Shown: piece after piece, positions 56,640-64,000 of the stretch
Position numbering within the stretch: position 1 is the first letter of the stretch
Layout of the letters: each line of letters opens with the position of its first letter
NCBI RefSeq assembly: GCF_014269025.2
Contig: NZ_CP077094.1
Coordinates: forward strand, 4,744,501 to 4,808,500
DNA: 64,000 nucleotides
Direction of reading: 5' to 3'
DNA from: Pseudomonas promysalinigenes
Lineage (GTDB): Bacteria > Pseudomonadota > Gammaproteobacteria > Pseudomonadales > Pseudomonadaceae
The notes under the pieces: model-generated
Told to the model about the DNA's origin: nothing
Database searches by the model: none
What the model saw: only the letters and a program-made list of their open reading frames with translations
Position numbers and translations under genes: made by a program

Positions 56640-57446
56640 TCAGGCGGGTTTCGCCGTGGGTTTGCGATTATAAGCCCACCAGATCAGGCCAAGGCCAGCC
56701 AGGATCATCGGTACGCAAAGAATCTGACCCATGGTCAGCCAGCCCCAGGCGATGTAACCGAGCTGCGCGTCCGGCACCCGGACGAATTCCACGATGAAGC
56801 GGAAAATTCCGTAGAACAGCGCGAACATACCGGAAACAGCCATGGTAGGCCGCGGTTTACGCGAGAACAGCCAGAGAATGACGAACAGCGCTACGCCTTC
56901 CAGGGCGAACTGGTAAAGCTGCGACGGGTGGCGCGGCAACTGCGCTGGGTCGCTGAACGGCGGGAAGATCATCGCCCACGGTACATCGGTGGGCTTGCCC
57001 CATAGCTCGGCGTTGATGAAGTTGCCGATACGCCCAGCGCCCAGACCGATCGGCACCAGCGGCGCGACGAAGTCCATCAGTTCGAAGAACGACTTGTTGT
57101 TACGTTTGCCAAACCACAACGCAGCCAGCATCACCCCGATGAAGCCACCGTGGAACGACATGCCACCCTTCCACACTTCGAAGATCAGTGTCGGATTGGC
57201 CAGGTAGGCGTGCAGATCGTAGAACAACACATACCCCAGGCGCCCACCGACGATCACCCCCATCGACAGCCAGAACACCAGGTCGGACAGTTTCTCCCGG
57301 CTCCAGGTTGGGTCAAAGCGGTTAAGCCGGCGAGAAGCCAGTAGCCAGGCGCCACCAATGCCAACCAGGTACATCAGGCCGTACCAGTGGATTTTCAGCG
57401 GCCCGAGGGCAACGGCCACGGGGTCTATCTGCGGGTAAGGCAGCAT
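56640..57446 (-). CDS. lgt: Prolipoprotein diacylglyceryl transferase
   Basis: 268 aa with about seven TMs. Family motifs: [33 protein letters not shown] (catalytic His) and [15 protein letters not shown] (residues 140-154). It attaches diacylglycerol to lipobox Cys of prolipoproteins, including the Tat lipoprotein in this window. AGAGGAAC ribosome binding site. Follows the TauE/SafE gene by 16 nt. Confidence 0.96.
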   Translation of the reverse strand: MLPYPQIDPVAVALGPLKIHWYGLMYLVGIGGAWLLASRRLNRFDPTWSREKLSDLVFWLSMGVIVGGRLGYVLFYDLHAYLANPTLIFEVWKGGMSFHGGFIGVMLAALWFGKRNNKSFFELMDFVAPLVPIGLGAGRIGNFINAELWGKPTDVPWAMIFPPFSDPAQLPRHPSQLYQFALEGVALFVILWLFSRKPRPTMAVSGMFALFYGIFRFIVEFVRVPDAQLGYIAWGWLTMGQILCVPMILAGLGLIWWAYNRKPTAKPA

Positions 57447-57462
57447 GCAAGTTCCTCTTGAT

Positions 57463-58245
57463 TCAAATCAGAAAGCTGAGGCCGACGCAGAACAGCAAGG
57501 CTGCGAACAGGCGTTTCAAAAGACGCGGCGACAGCTTGTGCGCCAGGCGTGCGCCAAAGCGCGCGAAAAACATACTGGTCACGGCAATGCCAACCAGCGC
57601 CGGTAGGTATACGAAACCCAGGCTGTGGGGCGGCAAGTTTGGGTCGTGCCAGCCCAGCAGCACGAAGCTCAGCGCACTGGCCAAAGCGATTGGCAGACCG
57701 CAGGCCGATGAAGTTGCCACTGCCCTCTGCATCGGCAGGCCGCGCCAGGTCAGAAACGGCACGGTCAGCGAACCGCCACCAATGCCGAAGATAGCCGATG
57801 CCCAGCCGATCACCCCACCGGCACCGATCAGGGCTGGCTTGCCAGGCAGAGCACCACTGGCTTTGGGCTTGAGATCCAGAGCCATCTGCGCAGCGATGAT
57901 CAAGGCGAACACGCCGATGATCTTTTGCAACTGCGGGCCCTGGATCAGCGAAGCGGTCTTGGCGCCGACGCCGGCTCCCAAGAGGATGCCGAGCGTCATC
58001 CAGGCGAATATCGGCCACTGCACCGCGCCCTTGCGATGGTGCTCGAGCACGGCGTTGATCGAGGTGAAGACGATGGTAGCCAGCGAAGTGCCGACTGCCA
58101 GATGTGTCAACACCGAGGCGTCGAAGCCTTGCAAGGTGAAGCTGAACACCAGCACTGGCACGATGATGATGCCGCCGCCCACGCCGAACAGCCCTGCCAA
58201 TACCCCAGCACAGGCGCCCAACAGTAGATAGAGCACGAATTCCAT
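57463..58245 (-). CDS. TauE/SafE (TSUP) family membrane permease
   Basis: 260 aa with about eight TMs. Starts [21 protein letters not shown] is upstream. The TSUP signature [13 protein letters not shown] (about 16-28) repeats in the second half as [14 protein letters not shown] (near 160). Members are thought to move sulfite, sulfonates or other organic anions; this one's substrate is unknown. First gene of the TSUP-lgt-thyA run. Confidence 0.88.
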   Translation of the reverse strand: MEFVLYLLLGACAGVLAGLFGVGGGIIIVPVLVFSFTLQGFDASVLTHLAVGTSLATIVFTSINAVLEHHRKGAVQWPIFAWMTLGILLGAGVGAKTASLIQGPQLQKIIGVFALIIAAQMALDLKPKASGALPGKPALIGAGGVIGWASAIFGIGGGSLTVPFLTWRGLPMQRAVATSSACGLPIALASALSFVLLGWHDPNLPPHSLGFVYLPALVGIAVTSMFFARFGARLAHKLSPRLLKRLFAALLFCVGLSFLI

Positions 58246-58374
58246 TCGTCTTTCCCGAGAAAACAATCCGGCATGGTAACGGAAGCCGGGCACGGGGCTC
58301 TAGTGAACTCTGTGACAGGATGGCTCGATATCCGCGCAGCCGGTACAGTGGCCGAAAACACAGAGGCTCAACCG

Positions 58375-59121
58375 ATGTGCCTGATCGTATTCGCCTGGCG
58401 CCCAGGGCATGCCCTGCCGCTGGTCGTCGCCGCCAACCGCGACGAGTTCTATGCCCGCCCGGCCCAGGCCTTGGCGGCCTGGGAAGATACACCTGGGGTG
58501 TACGCTGGGCGCGATTTGCAGGCCGGTGGCACATGGCTGGGTGTCGGCCCACAGGGGCGCTTTGCTGCGTTGACCAACATTCGCGACCCCGGGCAGGTGC
58601 CGGGGCCGCGCTCGCGGGGCGAGTTGGTGGCGGCGTATCTGCAAGGCGAACTGGGAGTGCAGAGCTACCTCGACCGGGTTGCCAGCCGCAGCGGGCAGTA
58701 TTCAGGTTTCAACCTGCTGGTAGGGGATGCCGATCAGCTGGGCTACCTGAATGCCCGAGAAGTGGCGCCCCGCTTGCTGCAGGCCGGGGTTTACGGGCTT
58801 TCCAATGCCGGGCTGGATACGCCGTGGCCGAAACTCGTCAAAGCACGTACAGGGCTGCAGGGGCTGCTTGATAGAGCCGACCCCCAGCGCCTGCTGACGT
58901 TACTGGCAGACCAAGAGCAGCCGCCGGACGCGGAACTACCGGAAACCGGCGTGGGGATCGCAACAGAGAAGTTGCTGTCGAGCGTATTCATCGCCAGCCA
59001 AACCTATGGCACACGGGCAAGCACGGTGTTGATCGCGGATGATCGAGGGAGAAGGCGGCTGGTGGAGCGCAGTTTCGGGCCCTTTGGTGGGCATCTCGGG
59101 GAAGTCAGCTTGCACGTGTGA
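58375..59121 (+). CDS. NRDE (TANGO2-like) family protein
   Basis: 248 aa starting MCLIVFAW: Cys2 becomes N-terminal after Met removal, as in Ntn hydrolases. The NRDE motif proper is AANRDEFYARP (near 19-29), followed by GGTWLGV, ALTNIRDP and GLSNAGLDTPWPK. Eukaryotic homologue TANGO2 is linked to heme/lipid handling; the bacterial role is not settled. Divergent from the TSUP gene. Confidence 0.85.
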   Translation: MCLIVFAWRPGHALPLVVAANRDEFYARPAQALAAWEDTPGVYAGRDLQAGGTWLGVGPQGRFAALTNIRDPGQVPGPRSRGELVAAYLQGELGVQSYLDRVASRSGQYSGFNLLVGDADQLGYLNAREVAPRLLQAGVYGLSNAGLDTPWPKLVKARTGLQGLLDRADPQRLLTLLADQEQPPDAELPETGVGIATEKLLSSVFIASQTYGTRASTVLIADDRGRRRLVERSFGPFGGHLGEVSLHV

Positions 59122-59128
59122 GGCTGTT

Positions 59129-59163
59129 GGCGCCGGCCTCTTCACGGGCGTGGGCTCACAGCC
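59129..59163. repeat. REP-like element after the NRDE gene
   Basis: CGCCGGCCTCTTCACGGGC then GTGGGCTCACAG, a putida-type REP. A second degenerate core (GTGCCCGCGAAG) lies near 59208. Both are in the convergent NRDE/ptsP gap. Confidence 0.65.
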
Positions 59164-59231
59164 AACGCGCCGTGTCTGAAGGCTGCGCCCGACCTATGCA
59201 AGCAGACGTGCCCGCGAAGCACCACCTGCGG

Positions 59232-61511
59232 TTAAAGAGGCTTGTTGGTCCCAGGCCCGATCATGCGCGCCAGGCCGAGGTTTTTCAGGGCCAGTTGCAG
59301 CGAACTGTGGATGACTTGCGGGTTGTCATGGCTCAAGGCCTCGGCCAGCAGCTCCTTGGCCTTACCCAGGTTCACCTGGCGCAGCATCCACTTCACCTTA
59401 GGCAAGTTGGTGGCGTTCATCGACAGGCTGTCGAAGCCCATGGCCATCAACAAAATGGCCGCCGCCGGGTCACCGGCCATTTCGCCGCAGATGCTCACAG
59501 GCTTACCCTCGCCATGGGCATCGCGCACCACGGTATTGAGCGCTTGCAGCACCGCCGGGTGCAGGTAGTCATAAAGGTCGGCGACCCGCGGGTTGTTGCG
59601 GTCCACCGCCAACAAGTACTGGGTCAGGTCGTTGGACCCAACCGACAGGAAGTCCACCTGCCGCGCCAGCTCCTTGGTCTGGTACACCGCCGCCGGGATT
59701 TCCACCATCACCCCAACTGGCGGCATCGGGACGTCGGTGCCTTCGTCGCGCACCTCGCCCCAGGCACGGTGAATCAGGTGCAGGGCTTCTTCCAGCTCGT
59801 GAATGCCGGAAATCATCGGCAGCAGAATGCGCAGGTTGTTCAGGCCCTCGCTGGCCTTGAGCATGGCGCGCGTCTGCACCAGAAAAATTTCCGGATGGTC
59901 GAGGGTGACACGAATGCCGCGCCAGCCTAGAAACGGGTTTTCTTCCTTGATGGGGAAGTAGGAAAGCGCCTTGTCGCCACCAATGTCGAGGGTACGCATG
60001 GTCACCGGCAGCGGGTGGAAGGCCGCCAGTTGCTCGCGGTAGATCGCCAACTGCTCCTTCTCGCTGGGGAAGCGCTGGTTGATCATGAACGGCACTTCGG
60101 TGCGGTACAGGCCAACCCCTTCGGCCCCGCGCTGCTGAGCACGGGCCACGTCAGCAAGCAAGCCGGTGTTAACCCACAGCGGCATACGATGGCCGTCCGG
60201 GGTTACACACGGCAGTTCGCGCAAGGCATCAAGGCCCTGCGCCAGCTGGCGCTCTTCCTCGACCACGTCACTGTATTGCTTGCGCAGCACGTCGCTGGGG
60301 TTGGTGAACACCTCGCCCTTGTAGCCGTCGACGATCATCTCGATGCCGTCGACCTTCGAATACGGCAGGTCGACCAGACCCATCACCGTTGGAATGCCCA
60401 TGGCACGGGCAAGGATGGCGACGTGGGAGTTGCCCGAGCCCAATACCGACACCAGGCCAACGAGCTTGCCTTCGGGCACTTCGCCGAGCATCGCCGGGGT
60501 CAGCTCTTCACTGACCAGGATGGTGTTGTCGGCATACACCAACGATTGCGCGCGCGCTTGTTGCAGATACGCCAGCAGACGACGCCCAAGGTCCTTGACG
60601 TCCGAGGCGCGCTCGCGCAGGTAGTCGTCGTCCATCAGCTCGAAGCGGTTGACGTGCTCGCCGACCACCTGGCGCAGAGCGCCCTGTGCCCACTGGCCAG
60701 TCTTGATCACTTCGATCACTTCACCACCCAGGGCGGCGTCTTCGAGCATCATCAGGTACACATCGAACAGCGCGCGCTCTTCCGGGCGTAGCTGGGTCGC
60801 CAGCTTGGCCGACAGCTTGCGCATGTCTTCACGCACACCCTCCAGGGCATTTTGGAACAGCTTCAGCTCGGCATCGATATCCTCGACGGTCTTGTCTGGC
60901 ACCACCTCCAGGTCAGCCGGTGGCAGCATCACCACGGCCCGACCGACCGCGGCGCCCGGCGAGCCCGGCACCCCGACGAAGCGTGCTTCCTGAATACCTT
61001 TGCCCTGGCGCCCCAGGCCACGGATCGAGCCGGTGGCCTCGGCATGGGCGATGACGCCAGCGAGCTGGGCACTCATGGTGACCAGGAAAGCTTCTTCGCC
61101 TTCGTCGAACTGACGGCGCTCTTTCTGCTGGATGACCAGTACACCGACGACGCGGCGGTGGTGGATGATCGGCGCACCGAGGAACGAGGCGAATCGCTCT
61201 TCACCGGTTTCGGCGAAATAGCGATAGCGTGGGTGGGCGGCAGCGTCTTCCAGGTTCAGCGGCTCTTCGCGGGTACCGACCAGGCCAACCAGGCCCTCAT
61301 TGGGTGCCATGCTGACTTTGCCGATGGAGCGCTTGTTCAGGCCTTCGGTGGCCATCAGCACGAAACGGTTGGTTTCCGGGTCGAGCAGGTACACCGAGCA
61401 GACCTGGCTGCCCATGGCCTCCTTGACGCGCAAGACAATGATCCCCAACGCCGTCTTGAGATCTTTGGCGGAGTTCACTTCCTGGACGATCTTGCGCAGC
61501 GTATTGAGCAT
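59232..61511 (-). CDS. ptsP: Phosphoenolpyruvate-protein phosphotransferase PtsP (EI-Ntr)
   Basis: 759 aa. N-terminal GAF sensory domain (about 15-160) precedes the enzyme I domains. The phospho-His is near residue 363 in GSGNSHVAILARAMGIP. The PEP-binding barrel has YRTEVPFM, RTLDIGGDKALSYFP and VSICGEMAGDP. It starts the nitrogen PTS phosphorelay (NPr, EIIA-Ntr). It lies 22 nt after rppH, the usual pair. Confidence 0.96.
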   Translation of the reverse strand: MLNTLRKIVQEVNSAKDLKTALGIIVLRVKEAMGSQVCSVYLLDPETNRFVLMATEGLNKRSIGKVSMAPNEGLVGLVGTREEPLNLEDAAAHPRYRYFAETGEERFASFLGAPIIHHRRVVGVLVIQQKERRQFDEGEEAFLVTMSAQLAGVIAHAEATGSIRGLGRQGKGIQEARFVGVPGSPGAAVGRAVVMLPPADLEVVPDKTVEDIDAELKLFQNALEGVREDMRKLSAKLATQLRPEERALFDVYLMMLEDAALGGEVIEVIKTGQWAQGALRQVVGEHVNRFELMDDDYLRERASDVKDLGRRLLAYLQQARAQSLVYADNTILVSEELTPAMLGEVPEGKLVGLVSVLGSGNSHVAILARAMGIPTVMGLVDLPYSKVDGIEMIVDGYKGEVFTNPSDVLRKQYSDVVEEERQLAQGLDALRELPCVTPDGHRMPLWVNTGLLADVARAQQRGAEGVGLYRTEVPFMINQRFPSEKEQLAIYREQLAAFHPLPVTMRTLDIGGDKALSYFPIKEENPFLGWRGIRVTLDHPEIFLVQTRAMLKASEGLNNLRILLPMISGIHELEEALHLIHRAWGEVRDEGTDVPMPPVGVMVEIPAAVYQTKELARQVDFLSVGSNDLTQYLLAVDRNNPRVADLYDYLHPAVLQALNTVVRDAHGEGKPVSICGEMAGDPAAAILLMAMGFDSLSMNATNLPKVKWMLRQVNLGKAKELLAEALSHDNPQVIHSSLQLALKNLGLARMIGPGTNKPL

Positions 61512-61533
61512 GGCTCGGGGTCGAACTCCGTCG

Positions 61534-62013
61534 TCAGTCGCGCGTCAAAAGACGCGGTGCAAGCTCTTTCAGGGCTCGGCGGTAGACTTCACGCTTGAAT
61601 GTCACCACCTGGCCCAACGGGTACCAATAGCTGACCCAACGCCAGCCGTCGAACTCAGGCTTGCCGGTCAGGTCCATCCGCACCCGTTGTTCATTGCTCA
61701 CCAGGCGCAGCAAAAACCACTTTTGCTTCTGGCCAATGCACAGCGGTTGGCTGTGCGTGCGGACCAGCCGCTGGGGTAAACGATAACGCAACCAGCCGCG
61801 GGTGCAGGCAAGAATTTCCACATCATCGCGTTCAAGGCCAACTTCTTCGTTCAGCTCGCGGTACAGGGCATCTTCCGGCGACTCATCAGGGTTGATGCCA
61901 CCCTGAGGAAATTGCCAGGCATCCTGGTTGATCCGTCGAGCCCATAGCACCTGCCCGGCATCATTCGTGAGAATGATTCCGACATTGGGGCGAAAACCAT
62001 CCGGGTCGATCAC
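61534..62013 (-). CDS. rppH: RNA pyrophosphohydrolase RppH
   Basis: 159 aa from GTG ([15 protein letters not shown]), with GAGG about 9 nt upstream; an ATG further up would be too long for the family. The Nudix box is complete at about 38-60 ([20 protein letters not shown]). Removes pyrophosphate from 5'-triphosphate mRNA ends to trigger decay. First of the rppH-ptsP pair. Confidence 0.95.
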   Translation of the reverse strand: MIDPDGFRPNVGIILTNDAGQVLWARRINQDAWQFPQGGINPDESPEDALYRELNEEVGLERDDVEILACTRGWLRYRLPQRLVRTHSQPLCIGQKQKWFLLRLVSNEQRVRMDLTGKPEFDGWRWVSYWYPLGQVVTFKREVYRRALKELAPRLLTRD

Positions 62014-62171
62014 GGCAGCAACCTCGCAAACGCATGTCACCGCATTGTTCCACAAAGCCTGCGAGCGCAGCAACGCGCCCGCCAAGCTTATGTGCAGCGC
62101 GGTGATAACTACGTATTCTGTATTCTGCGGGCCGACTATGAAGGATTGAGCATTGATGCTCTGGCCGCTTG

Positions 62172-62237
62172 GCGAGTAAACCGGCTCCTACGGGCGCTGC
62201 AGCGCAGATAGCCTGCAGGAGCGGGTTTACCTGGGAA
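62172..62237. repeat. REP-like inverted pair
   Basis: GCGAGTAAACCGGCTCCTACGGG faces GCCTGCAGGAGCGGGTTTACCTGGG, a head-to-head REP pair upstream of rppH, 15 nt after the DUF2269 stop on the same strand. Confidence 0.75.
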
Positions 62238-62252
62238 GAAACCGGCGGCCCG

Positions 62253-62678
62253 TTAGACGGGCTTGGCGCCCATCAGGCCCGCGATGGACAGCAAGCACAC
62301 TCCACTGAACACGGCCAAGGCCAGGGTAAACCGCAGCCCCGTCACCTCAGCCTTGCGCAGGCGGTTGAGCCGTACCAGCAACCACCAAACGGCAAAGGCA
62401 CCGAGGGTACATAGAACACTGGAGGCCAGCAGCCACGTCTGCCCCAGCGGCCAACCCACAAGATGCACCAGCCACCAGCCGGTGAACGGCATGCTCAGCA
62501 AGCAAACGCCCATTACCAGCCAGACGAACACCAGCGGCCGGCGCAGCAACTTGGCATAGGCTTGGGCGTCGCCGCGGCGGCGCGCACGCACGGTCCAGAT
62601 CGCCAGGCCCAGGGCGCAGAGCAGCAACACTGCAGTAGCGGCGATGTGCAAGGCCTTGAGGGTAGTCAGGTGTTCCAT
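62253..62678 (-). CDS. DUF2269 membrane protein
   Basis: 141 aa with four predicted TMs at about 10-28, 47-67, 80-102 and 115-137. The N-terminal LKALHIAATAVLLLCALGLAIW with a conserved His is typical of DUF2269. AAGGATG ribosome binding site. Function is unknown. It lies 38 nt after ilvA on the same strand. Confidence 0.75.
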   Translation of the reverse strand: MEHLTTLKALHIAATAVLLLCALGLAIWTVRARRRGDAQAYAKLLRRPLVFVWLVMGVCLLSMPFTGWWLVHLVGWPLGQTWLLASSVLCTLGAFAVWWLLVRLNRLRKAEVTGLRFTLALAVFSGVCLLSIAGLMGAKPV

Positions 62679-62716
62679 GGGTTCACATCCTTGAGCGATA
62701 AGCCAAGCTTAGCCGC

Positions 62717-64000
62717 TCAACCCAGGAACAGCTTGTACGCCGGGTTGTCGGTTTCGTCCCAGTACGGATAGCCAATCTTGGCCAGTGCCGCCGGCACCAG
62801 GTGACGCTCCTCCTCCGGCACCTGCAGGCCAGCGACCACCCGCCCGTCTGCCGCGCCATGGTTGCGGTAGTGGAACATCGAGATGTTCCAGCGCCCGCCC
62901 AGCTTGGTCAGGAAGTTGAACAGCGCCCCTGGGCGCTCAGGGAACTCGAAGCGCAGCACCATCTCGTCACTGGCACCCGCTGAGTGCCCACCGACCATAT
63001 GGCGGATGTGCAGCTTGGCCAGCTCATTATCGGTCAGGTCGGTCACTGGGAAGCCCTGGTCGATCAGGTTCTGCACCAGCGCCGCTCGCGGGTCGTTTTC
63101 TGGATGGGTCTGCACGCCAACGAAGATGTGCGCCTCGTCGGTGGTATGCTTGCGGTAATTGAATTCGGTGATCTGGCGCTTGCCAATGGCCTCGCAAAAG
63201 GCTTTGAAGCTACCTGGGCGCTCAGGGATGGTCACGGCGATGATGGCTTCGCGCTTCTCGCCAAGCTCGGCCCGCTCGGCCACGTGGCGCAGGCGATCGA
63301 AGTTGACATTGGCGCCGGAATCGATGGCCACCAGCGTCTGCCCAGTCACGCCTTTGAGTTCGACGTACTTTTTGATGCCCGCCACCCCCAACGCACCGGC
63401 AGGTTCGGTGATCGAGCGGGTATCGTCATAGATATCCTTGATAGCCGCACAGATTTCATCGGTGCTGACCGTCACCACCTCATCCACGTAATGGCGGCAA
63501 ATATCGAAGGTGTGCTGGCCGATCTGCGCTACCGCCACGCCATCGGCGAACAGCCCCACCTGCGGCAGCACCACGCGCTCACCAGCAGCCATGGCAGCTT
63601 GCAGGCAGTTGGAGTCGTCCGGCTCCACGCCGATCACCTTGATTTCCGGGCGCAGGTACTTCACATAGGCCGCGATACCGGCAATCAGGCCACCGCCGCC
63701 CACTGGCACGAAGATCGCGTCCAGTTGCCCTGGGTGCTGACGGAGGATTTCCATCGCCACCGTGCCTTGCCCGGCAATCGTATGCGGGTCGTCGTAGGGA
63801 TGGATGTAGACGAAGCCCTTTTCCTCGACCATTTTCAGCGAATAGGCAAGCGCCTCAGGGAAGGAGTCGCCATGCAGCACTACCTTGCCGCCGCGCGAGC
63901 GTACACCTTCAACCTTGATTTCAGGGGTGGTCTTGGGCATCACGATGGTGGCTTTGATGCCCAGCTCACGGGCCGCCAAAGCCAGGCCTTGGGCATGGTT
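62717..64000 (-). CDS. ilvA: Threonine ammonia-lyase, biosynthetic, 5' end cut by window edge
   Basis: 428 codons visible of about 500. The catalytic lysine region is outside the window; the visible start reads NHAQGLALAA, the Ser/Asn motif of PLP fold type II enzymes. GGGGLIAGI is the phosphate-binding loop. Two ACT-like regulatory domains lie at the C-terminus (IAVTIPERPGSFKAF and VLRFEFPERPGALFNF), the isoleucine-controlled form. Feeds 2-oxobutanoate into isoleucine synthesis with IlvD. Confidence 0.95.
   Translation of the reverse strand, partial: NHAQGLALAARELGIKATIVMPKTTPEIKVEGVRSRGGKVVLHGDSFPEALAYSLKMVEEKGFVYIHPYDDPHTIAGQGTVAMEILRQHPGQLDAIFVPVGGGGLIAGIAAYVKYLRPEIKVIGVEPDDSNCLQAAMAAGERVVLPQVGLFADGVAVAQIGQHTFDICRHYVDEVVTVSTDEICAAIKDIYDDTRSITEPAGALGVAGIKKYVELKGVTGQTLVAIDSGANVNFDRLRHVAERAELGEKREAIIAVTIPERPGSFKAFCEAIGKRQITEFNYRKHTTDEAHIFVGVQTHPENDPRAALVQNLIDQGFPVTDLTDNELAKLHIRHMVGGHSAGASDEMVLRFEFPERPGALFNFLTKLGGRWNISMFHYRNHGAADGRVVAGLQVPEEERHLVPAALAKIGYPYWDETDNPAYKLFLG

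Noticed and set aside
57425..58552. 375-codon frame across the TSUP gene and its upstream gap
   Set aside because: Arg-rich, no family match, conflicts with a clear membrane permease and with the NRDE gene start.

Overview
This window is GC-rich chromosomal DNA from a gammaproteobacterium, almost certainly a Pseudomonas of the P. putida group. The grounds are the pil(M-Q)/ponA/maeB neighbourhood, the metX-metW pair, calB next to a GMC oxidoreductase, a MerR-type cadR divergent from cadA, and many copies of a putida-like REP repeat in the gaps. I recognise the gene order from memory of P. putida genomes; no search was run. About 60 genes fill nearly the whole window. I found no rRNA, tRNA, phage, insertion sequence or CRISPR, and no gap above 300 bases without a gene.

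Layout. 1-3.5 kb (minus): a compact pilus/DNA-uptake assembly set pilM-pilN-pilOP-pilQ, in which PilO and PilP are one polypeptide and the secretin lacks N-terminal AMIN domains; it runs divergently from ponA. 3.7-11.2 kb: ponA (PBP1A), maeB, a secreted nuclease, rpmE and priA. 11.3-15 kb: argS, a SPOR-domain protein, a double TM2 protein and an NlpC/P60 hydrolase. 15-22.7 kb: pilT, then a long plus-strand run yggS-proC-yggT-metX-metW-DUF4426-rdgB-hemW-DUF3392. 22.9-25.9 kb: trmB, thiG, thiS, DUF423 and mtgA. 26-30.3 kb (minus): ftsY-ftsE-ftsX-rpoH, with an AlgU/sigma-E-like promoter in front of rpoH. 30.5-35.9 kb: an M16 peptidase pair with rsmD, a YheT-like hydrolase and a sulfurtransferase. 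36-40.3 kb: a TetR regulator divergent from an aldehyde dehydrogenase / Tat lipoprotein / GMC oxidoreductase operon. 40.4-46.6 kb: coaD, ferredoxin, mutM, HDOD protein, an RlmI-like methyltransferase and ilvD. 46.6-52.7 kb: a PchP-like phosphatase, a cystine symporter, folA and a DUF2868/DUF3482 pair. 52.8-59.1 kb: cadA/cadR, thyA, lgt, a TauE/SafE permease and an NRDE protein. 59.2-64 kb (minus): ptsP, rppH, a DUF2269 protein and the 3' part of ilvA.

Most genes are housekeeping functions: envelope synthesis (ponA, mtgA, lgt, nlpC/p60), translation and RNA modification (argS, rpmE, trmB, rsmD, rlmI-like), amino-acid and cofactor synthesis (proC, metXW, ilvD, ilvA, thiSG, coaD, folA, thyA), and stress or regulation (rpoH, ptsP, cadR). 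The parts that look least explained are the reduced pilM-Q/Hof-like machine, the calB/Tat lipoprotein/GMC redox module, the DUF2868-DUF3482 GTPase pair, and several terminators placed where they may act as regulatory elements: inside the nuclease signal-peptide codons and directly before the thyA ribosome binding site.
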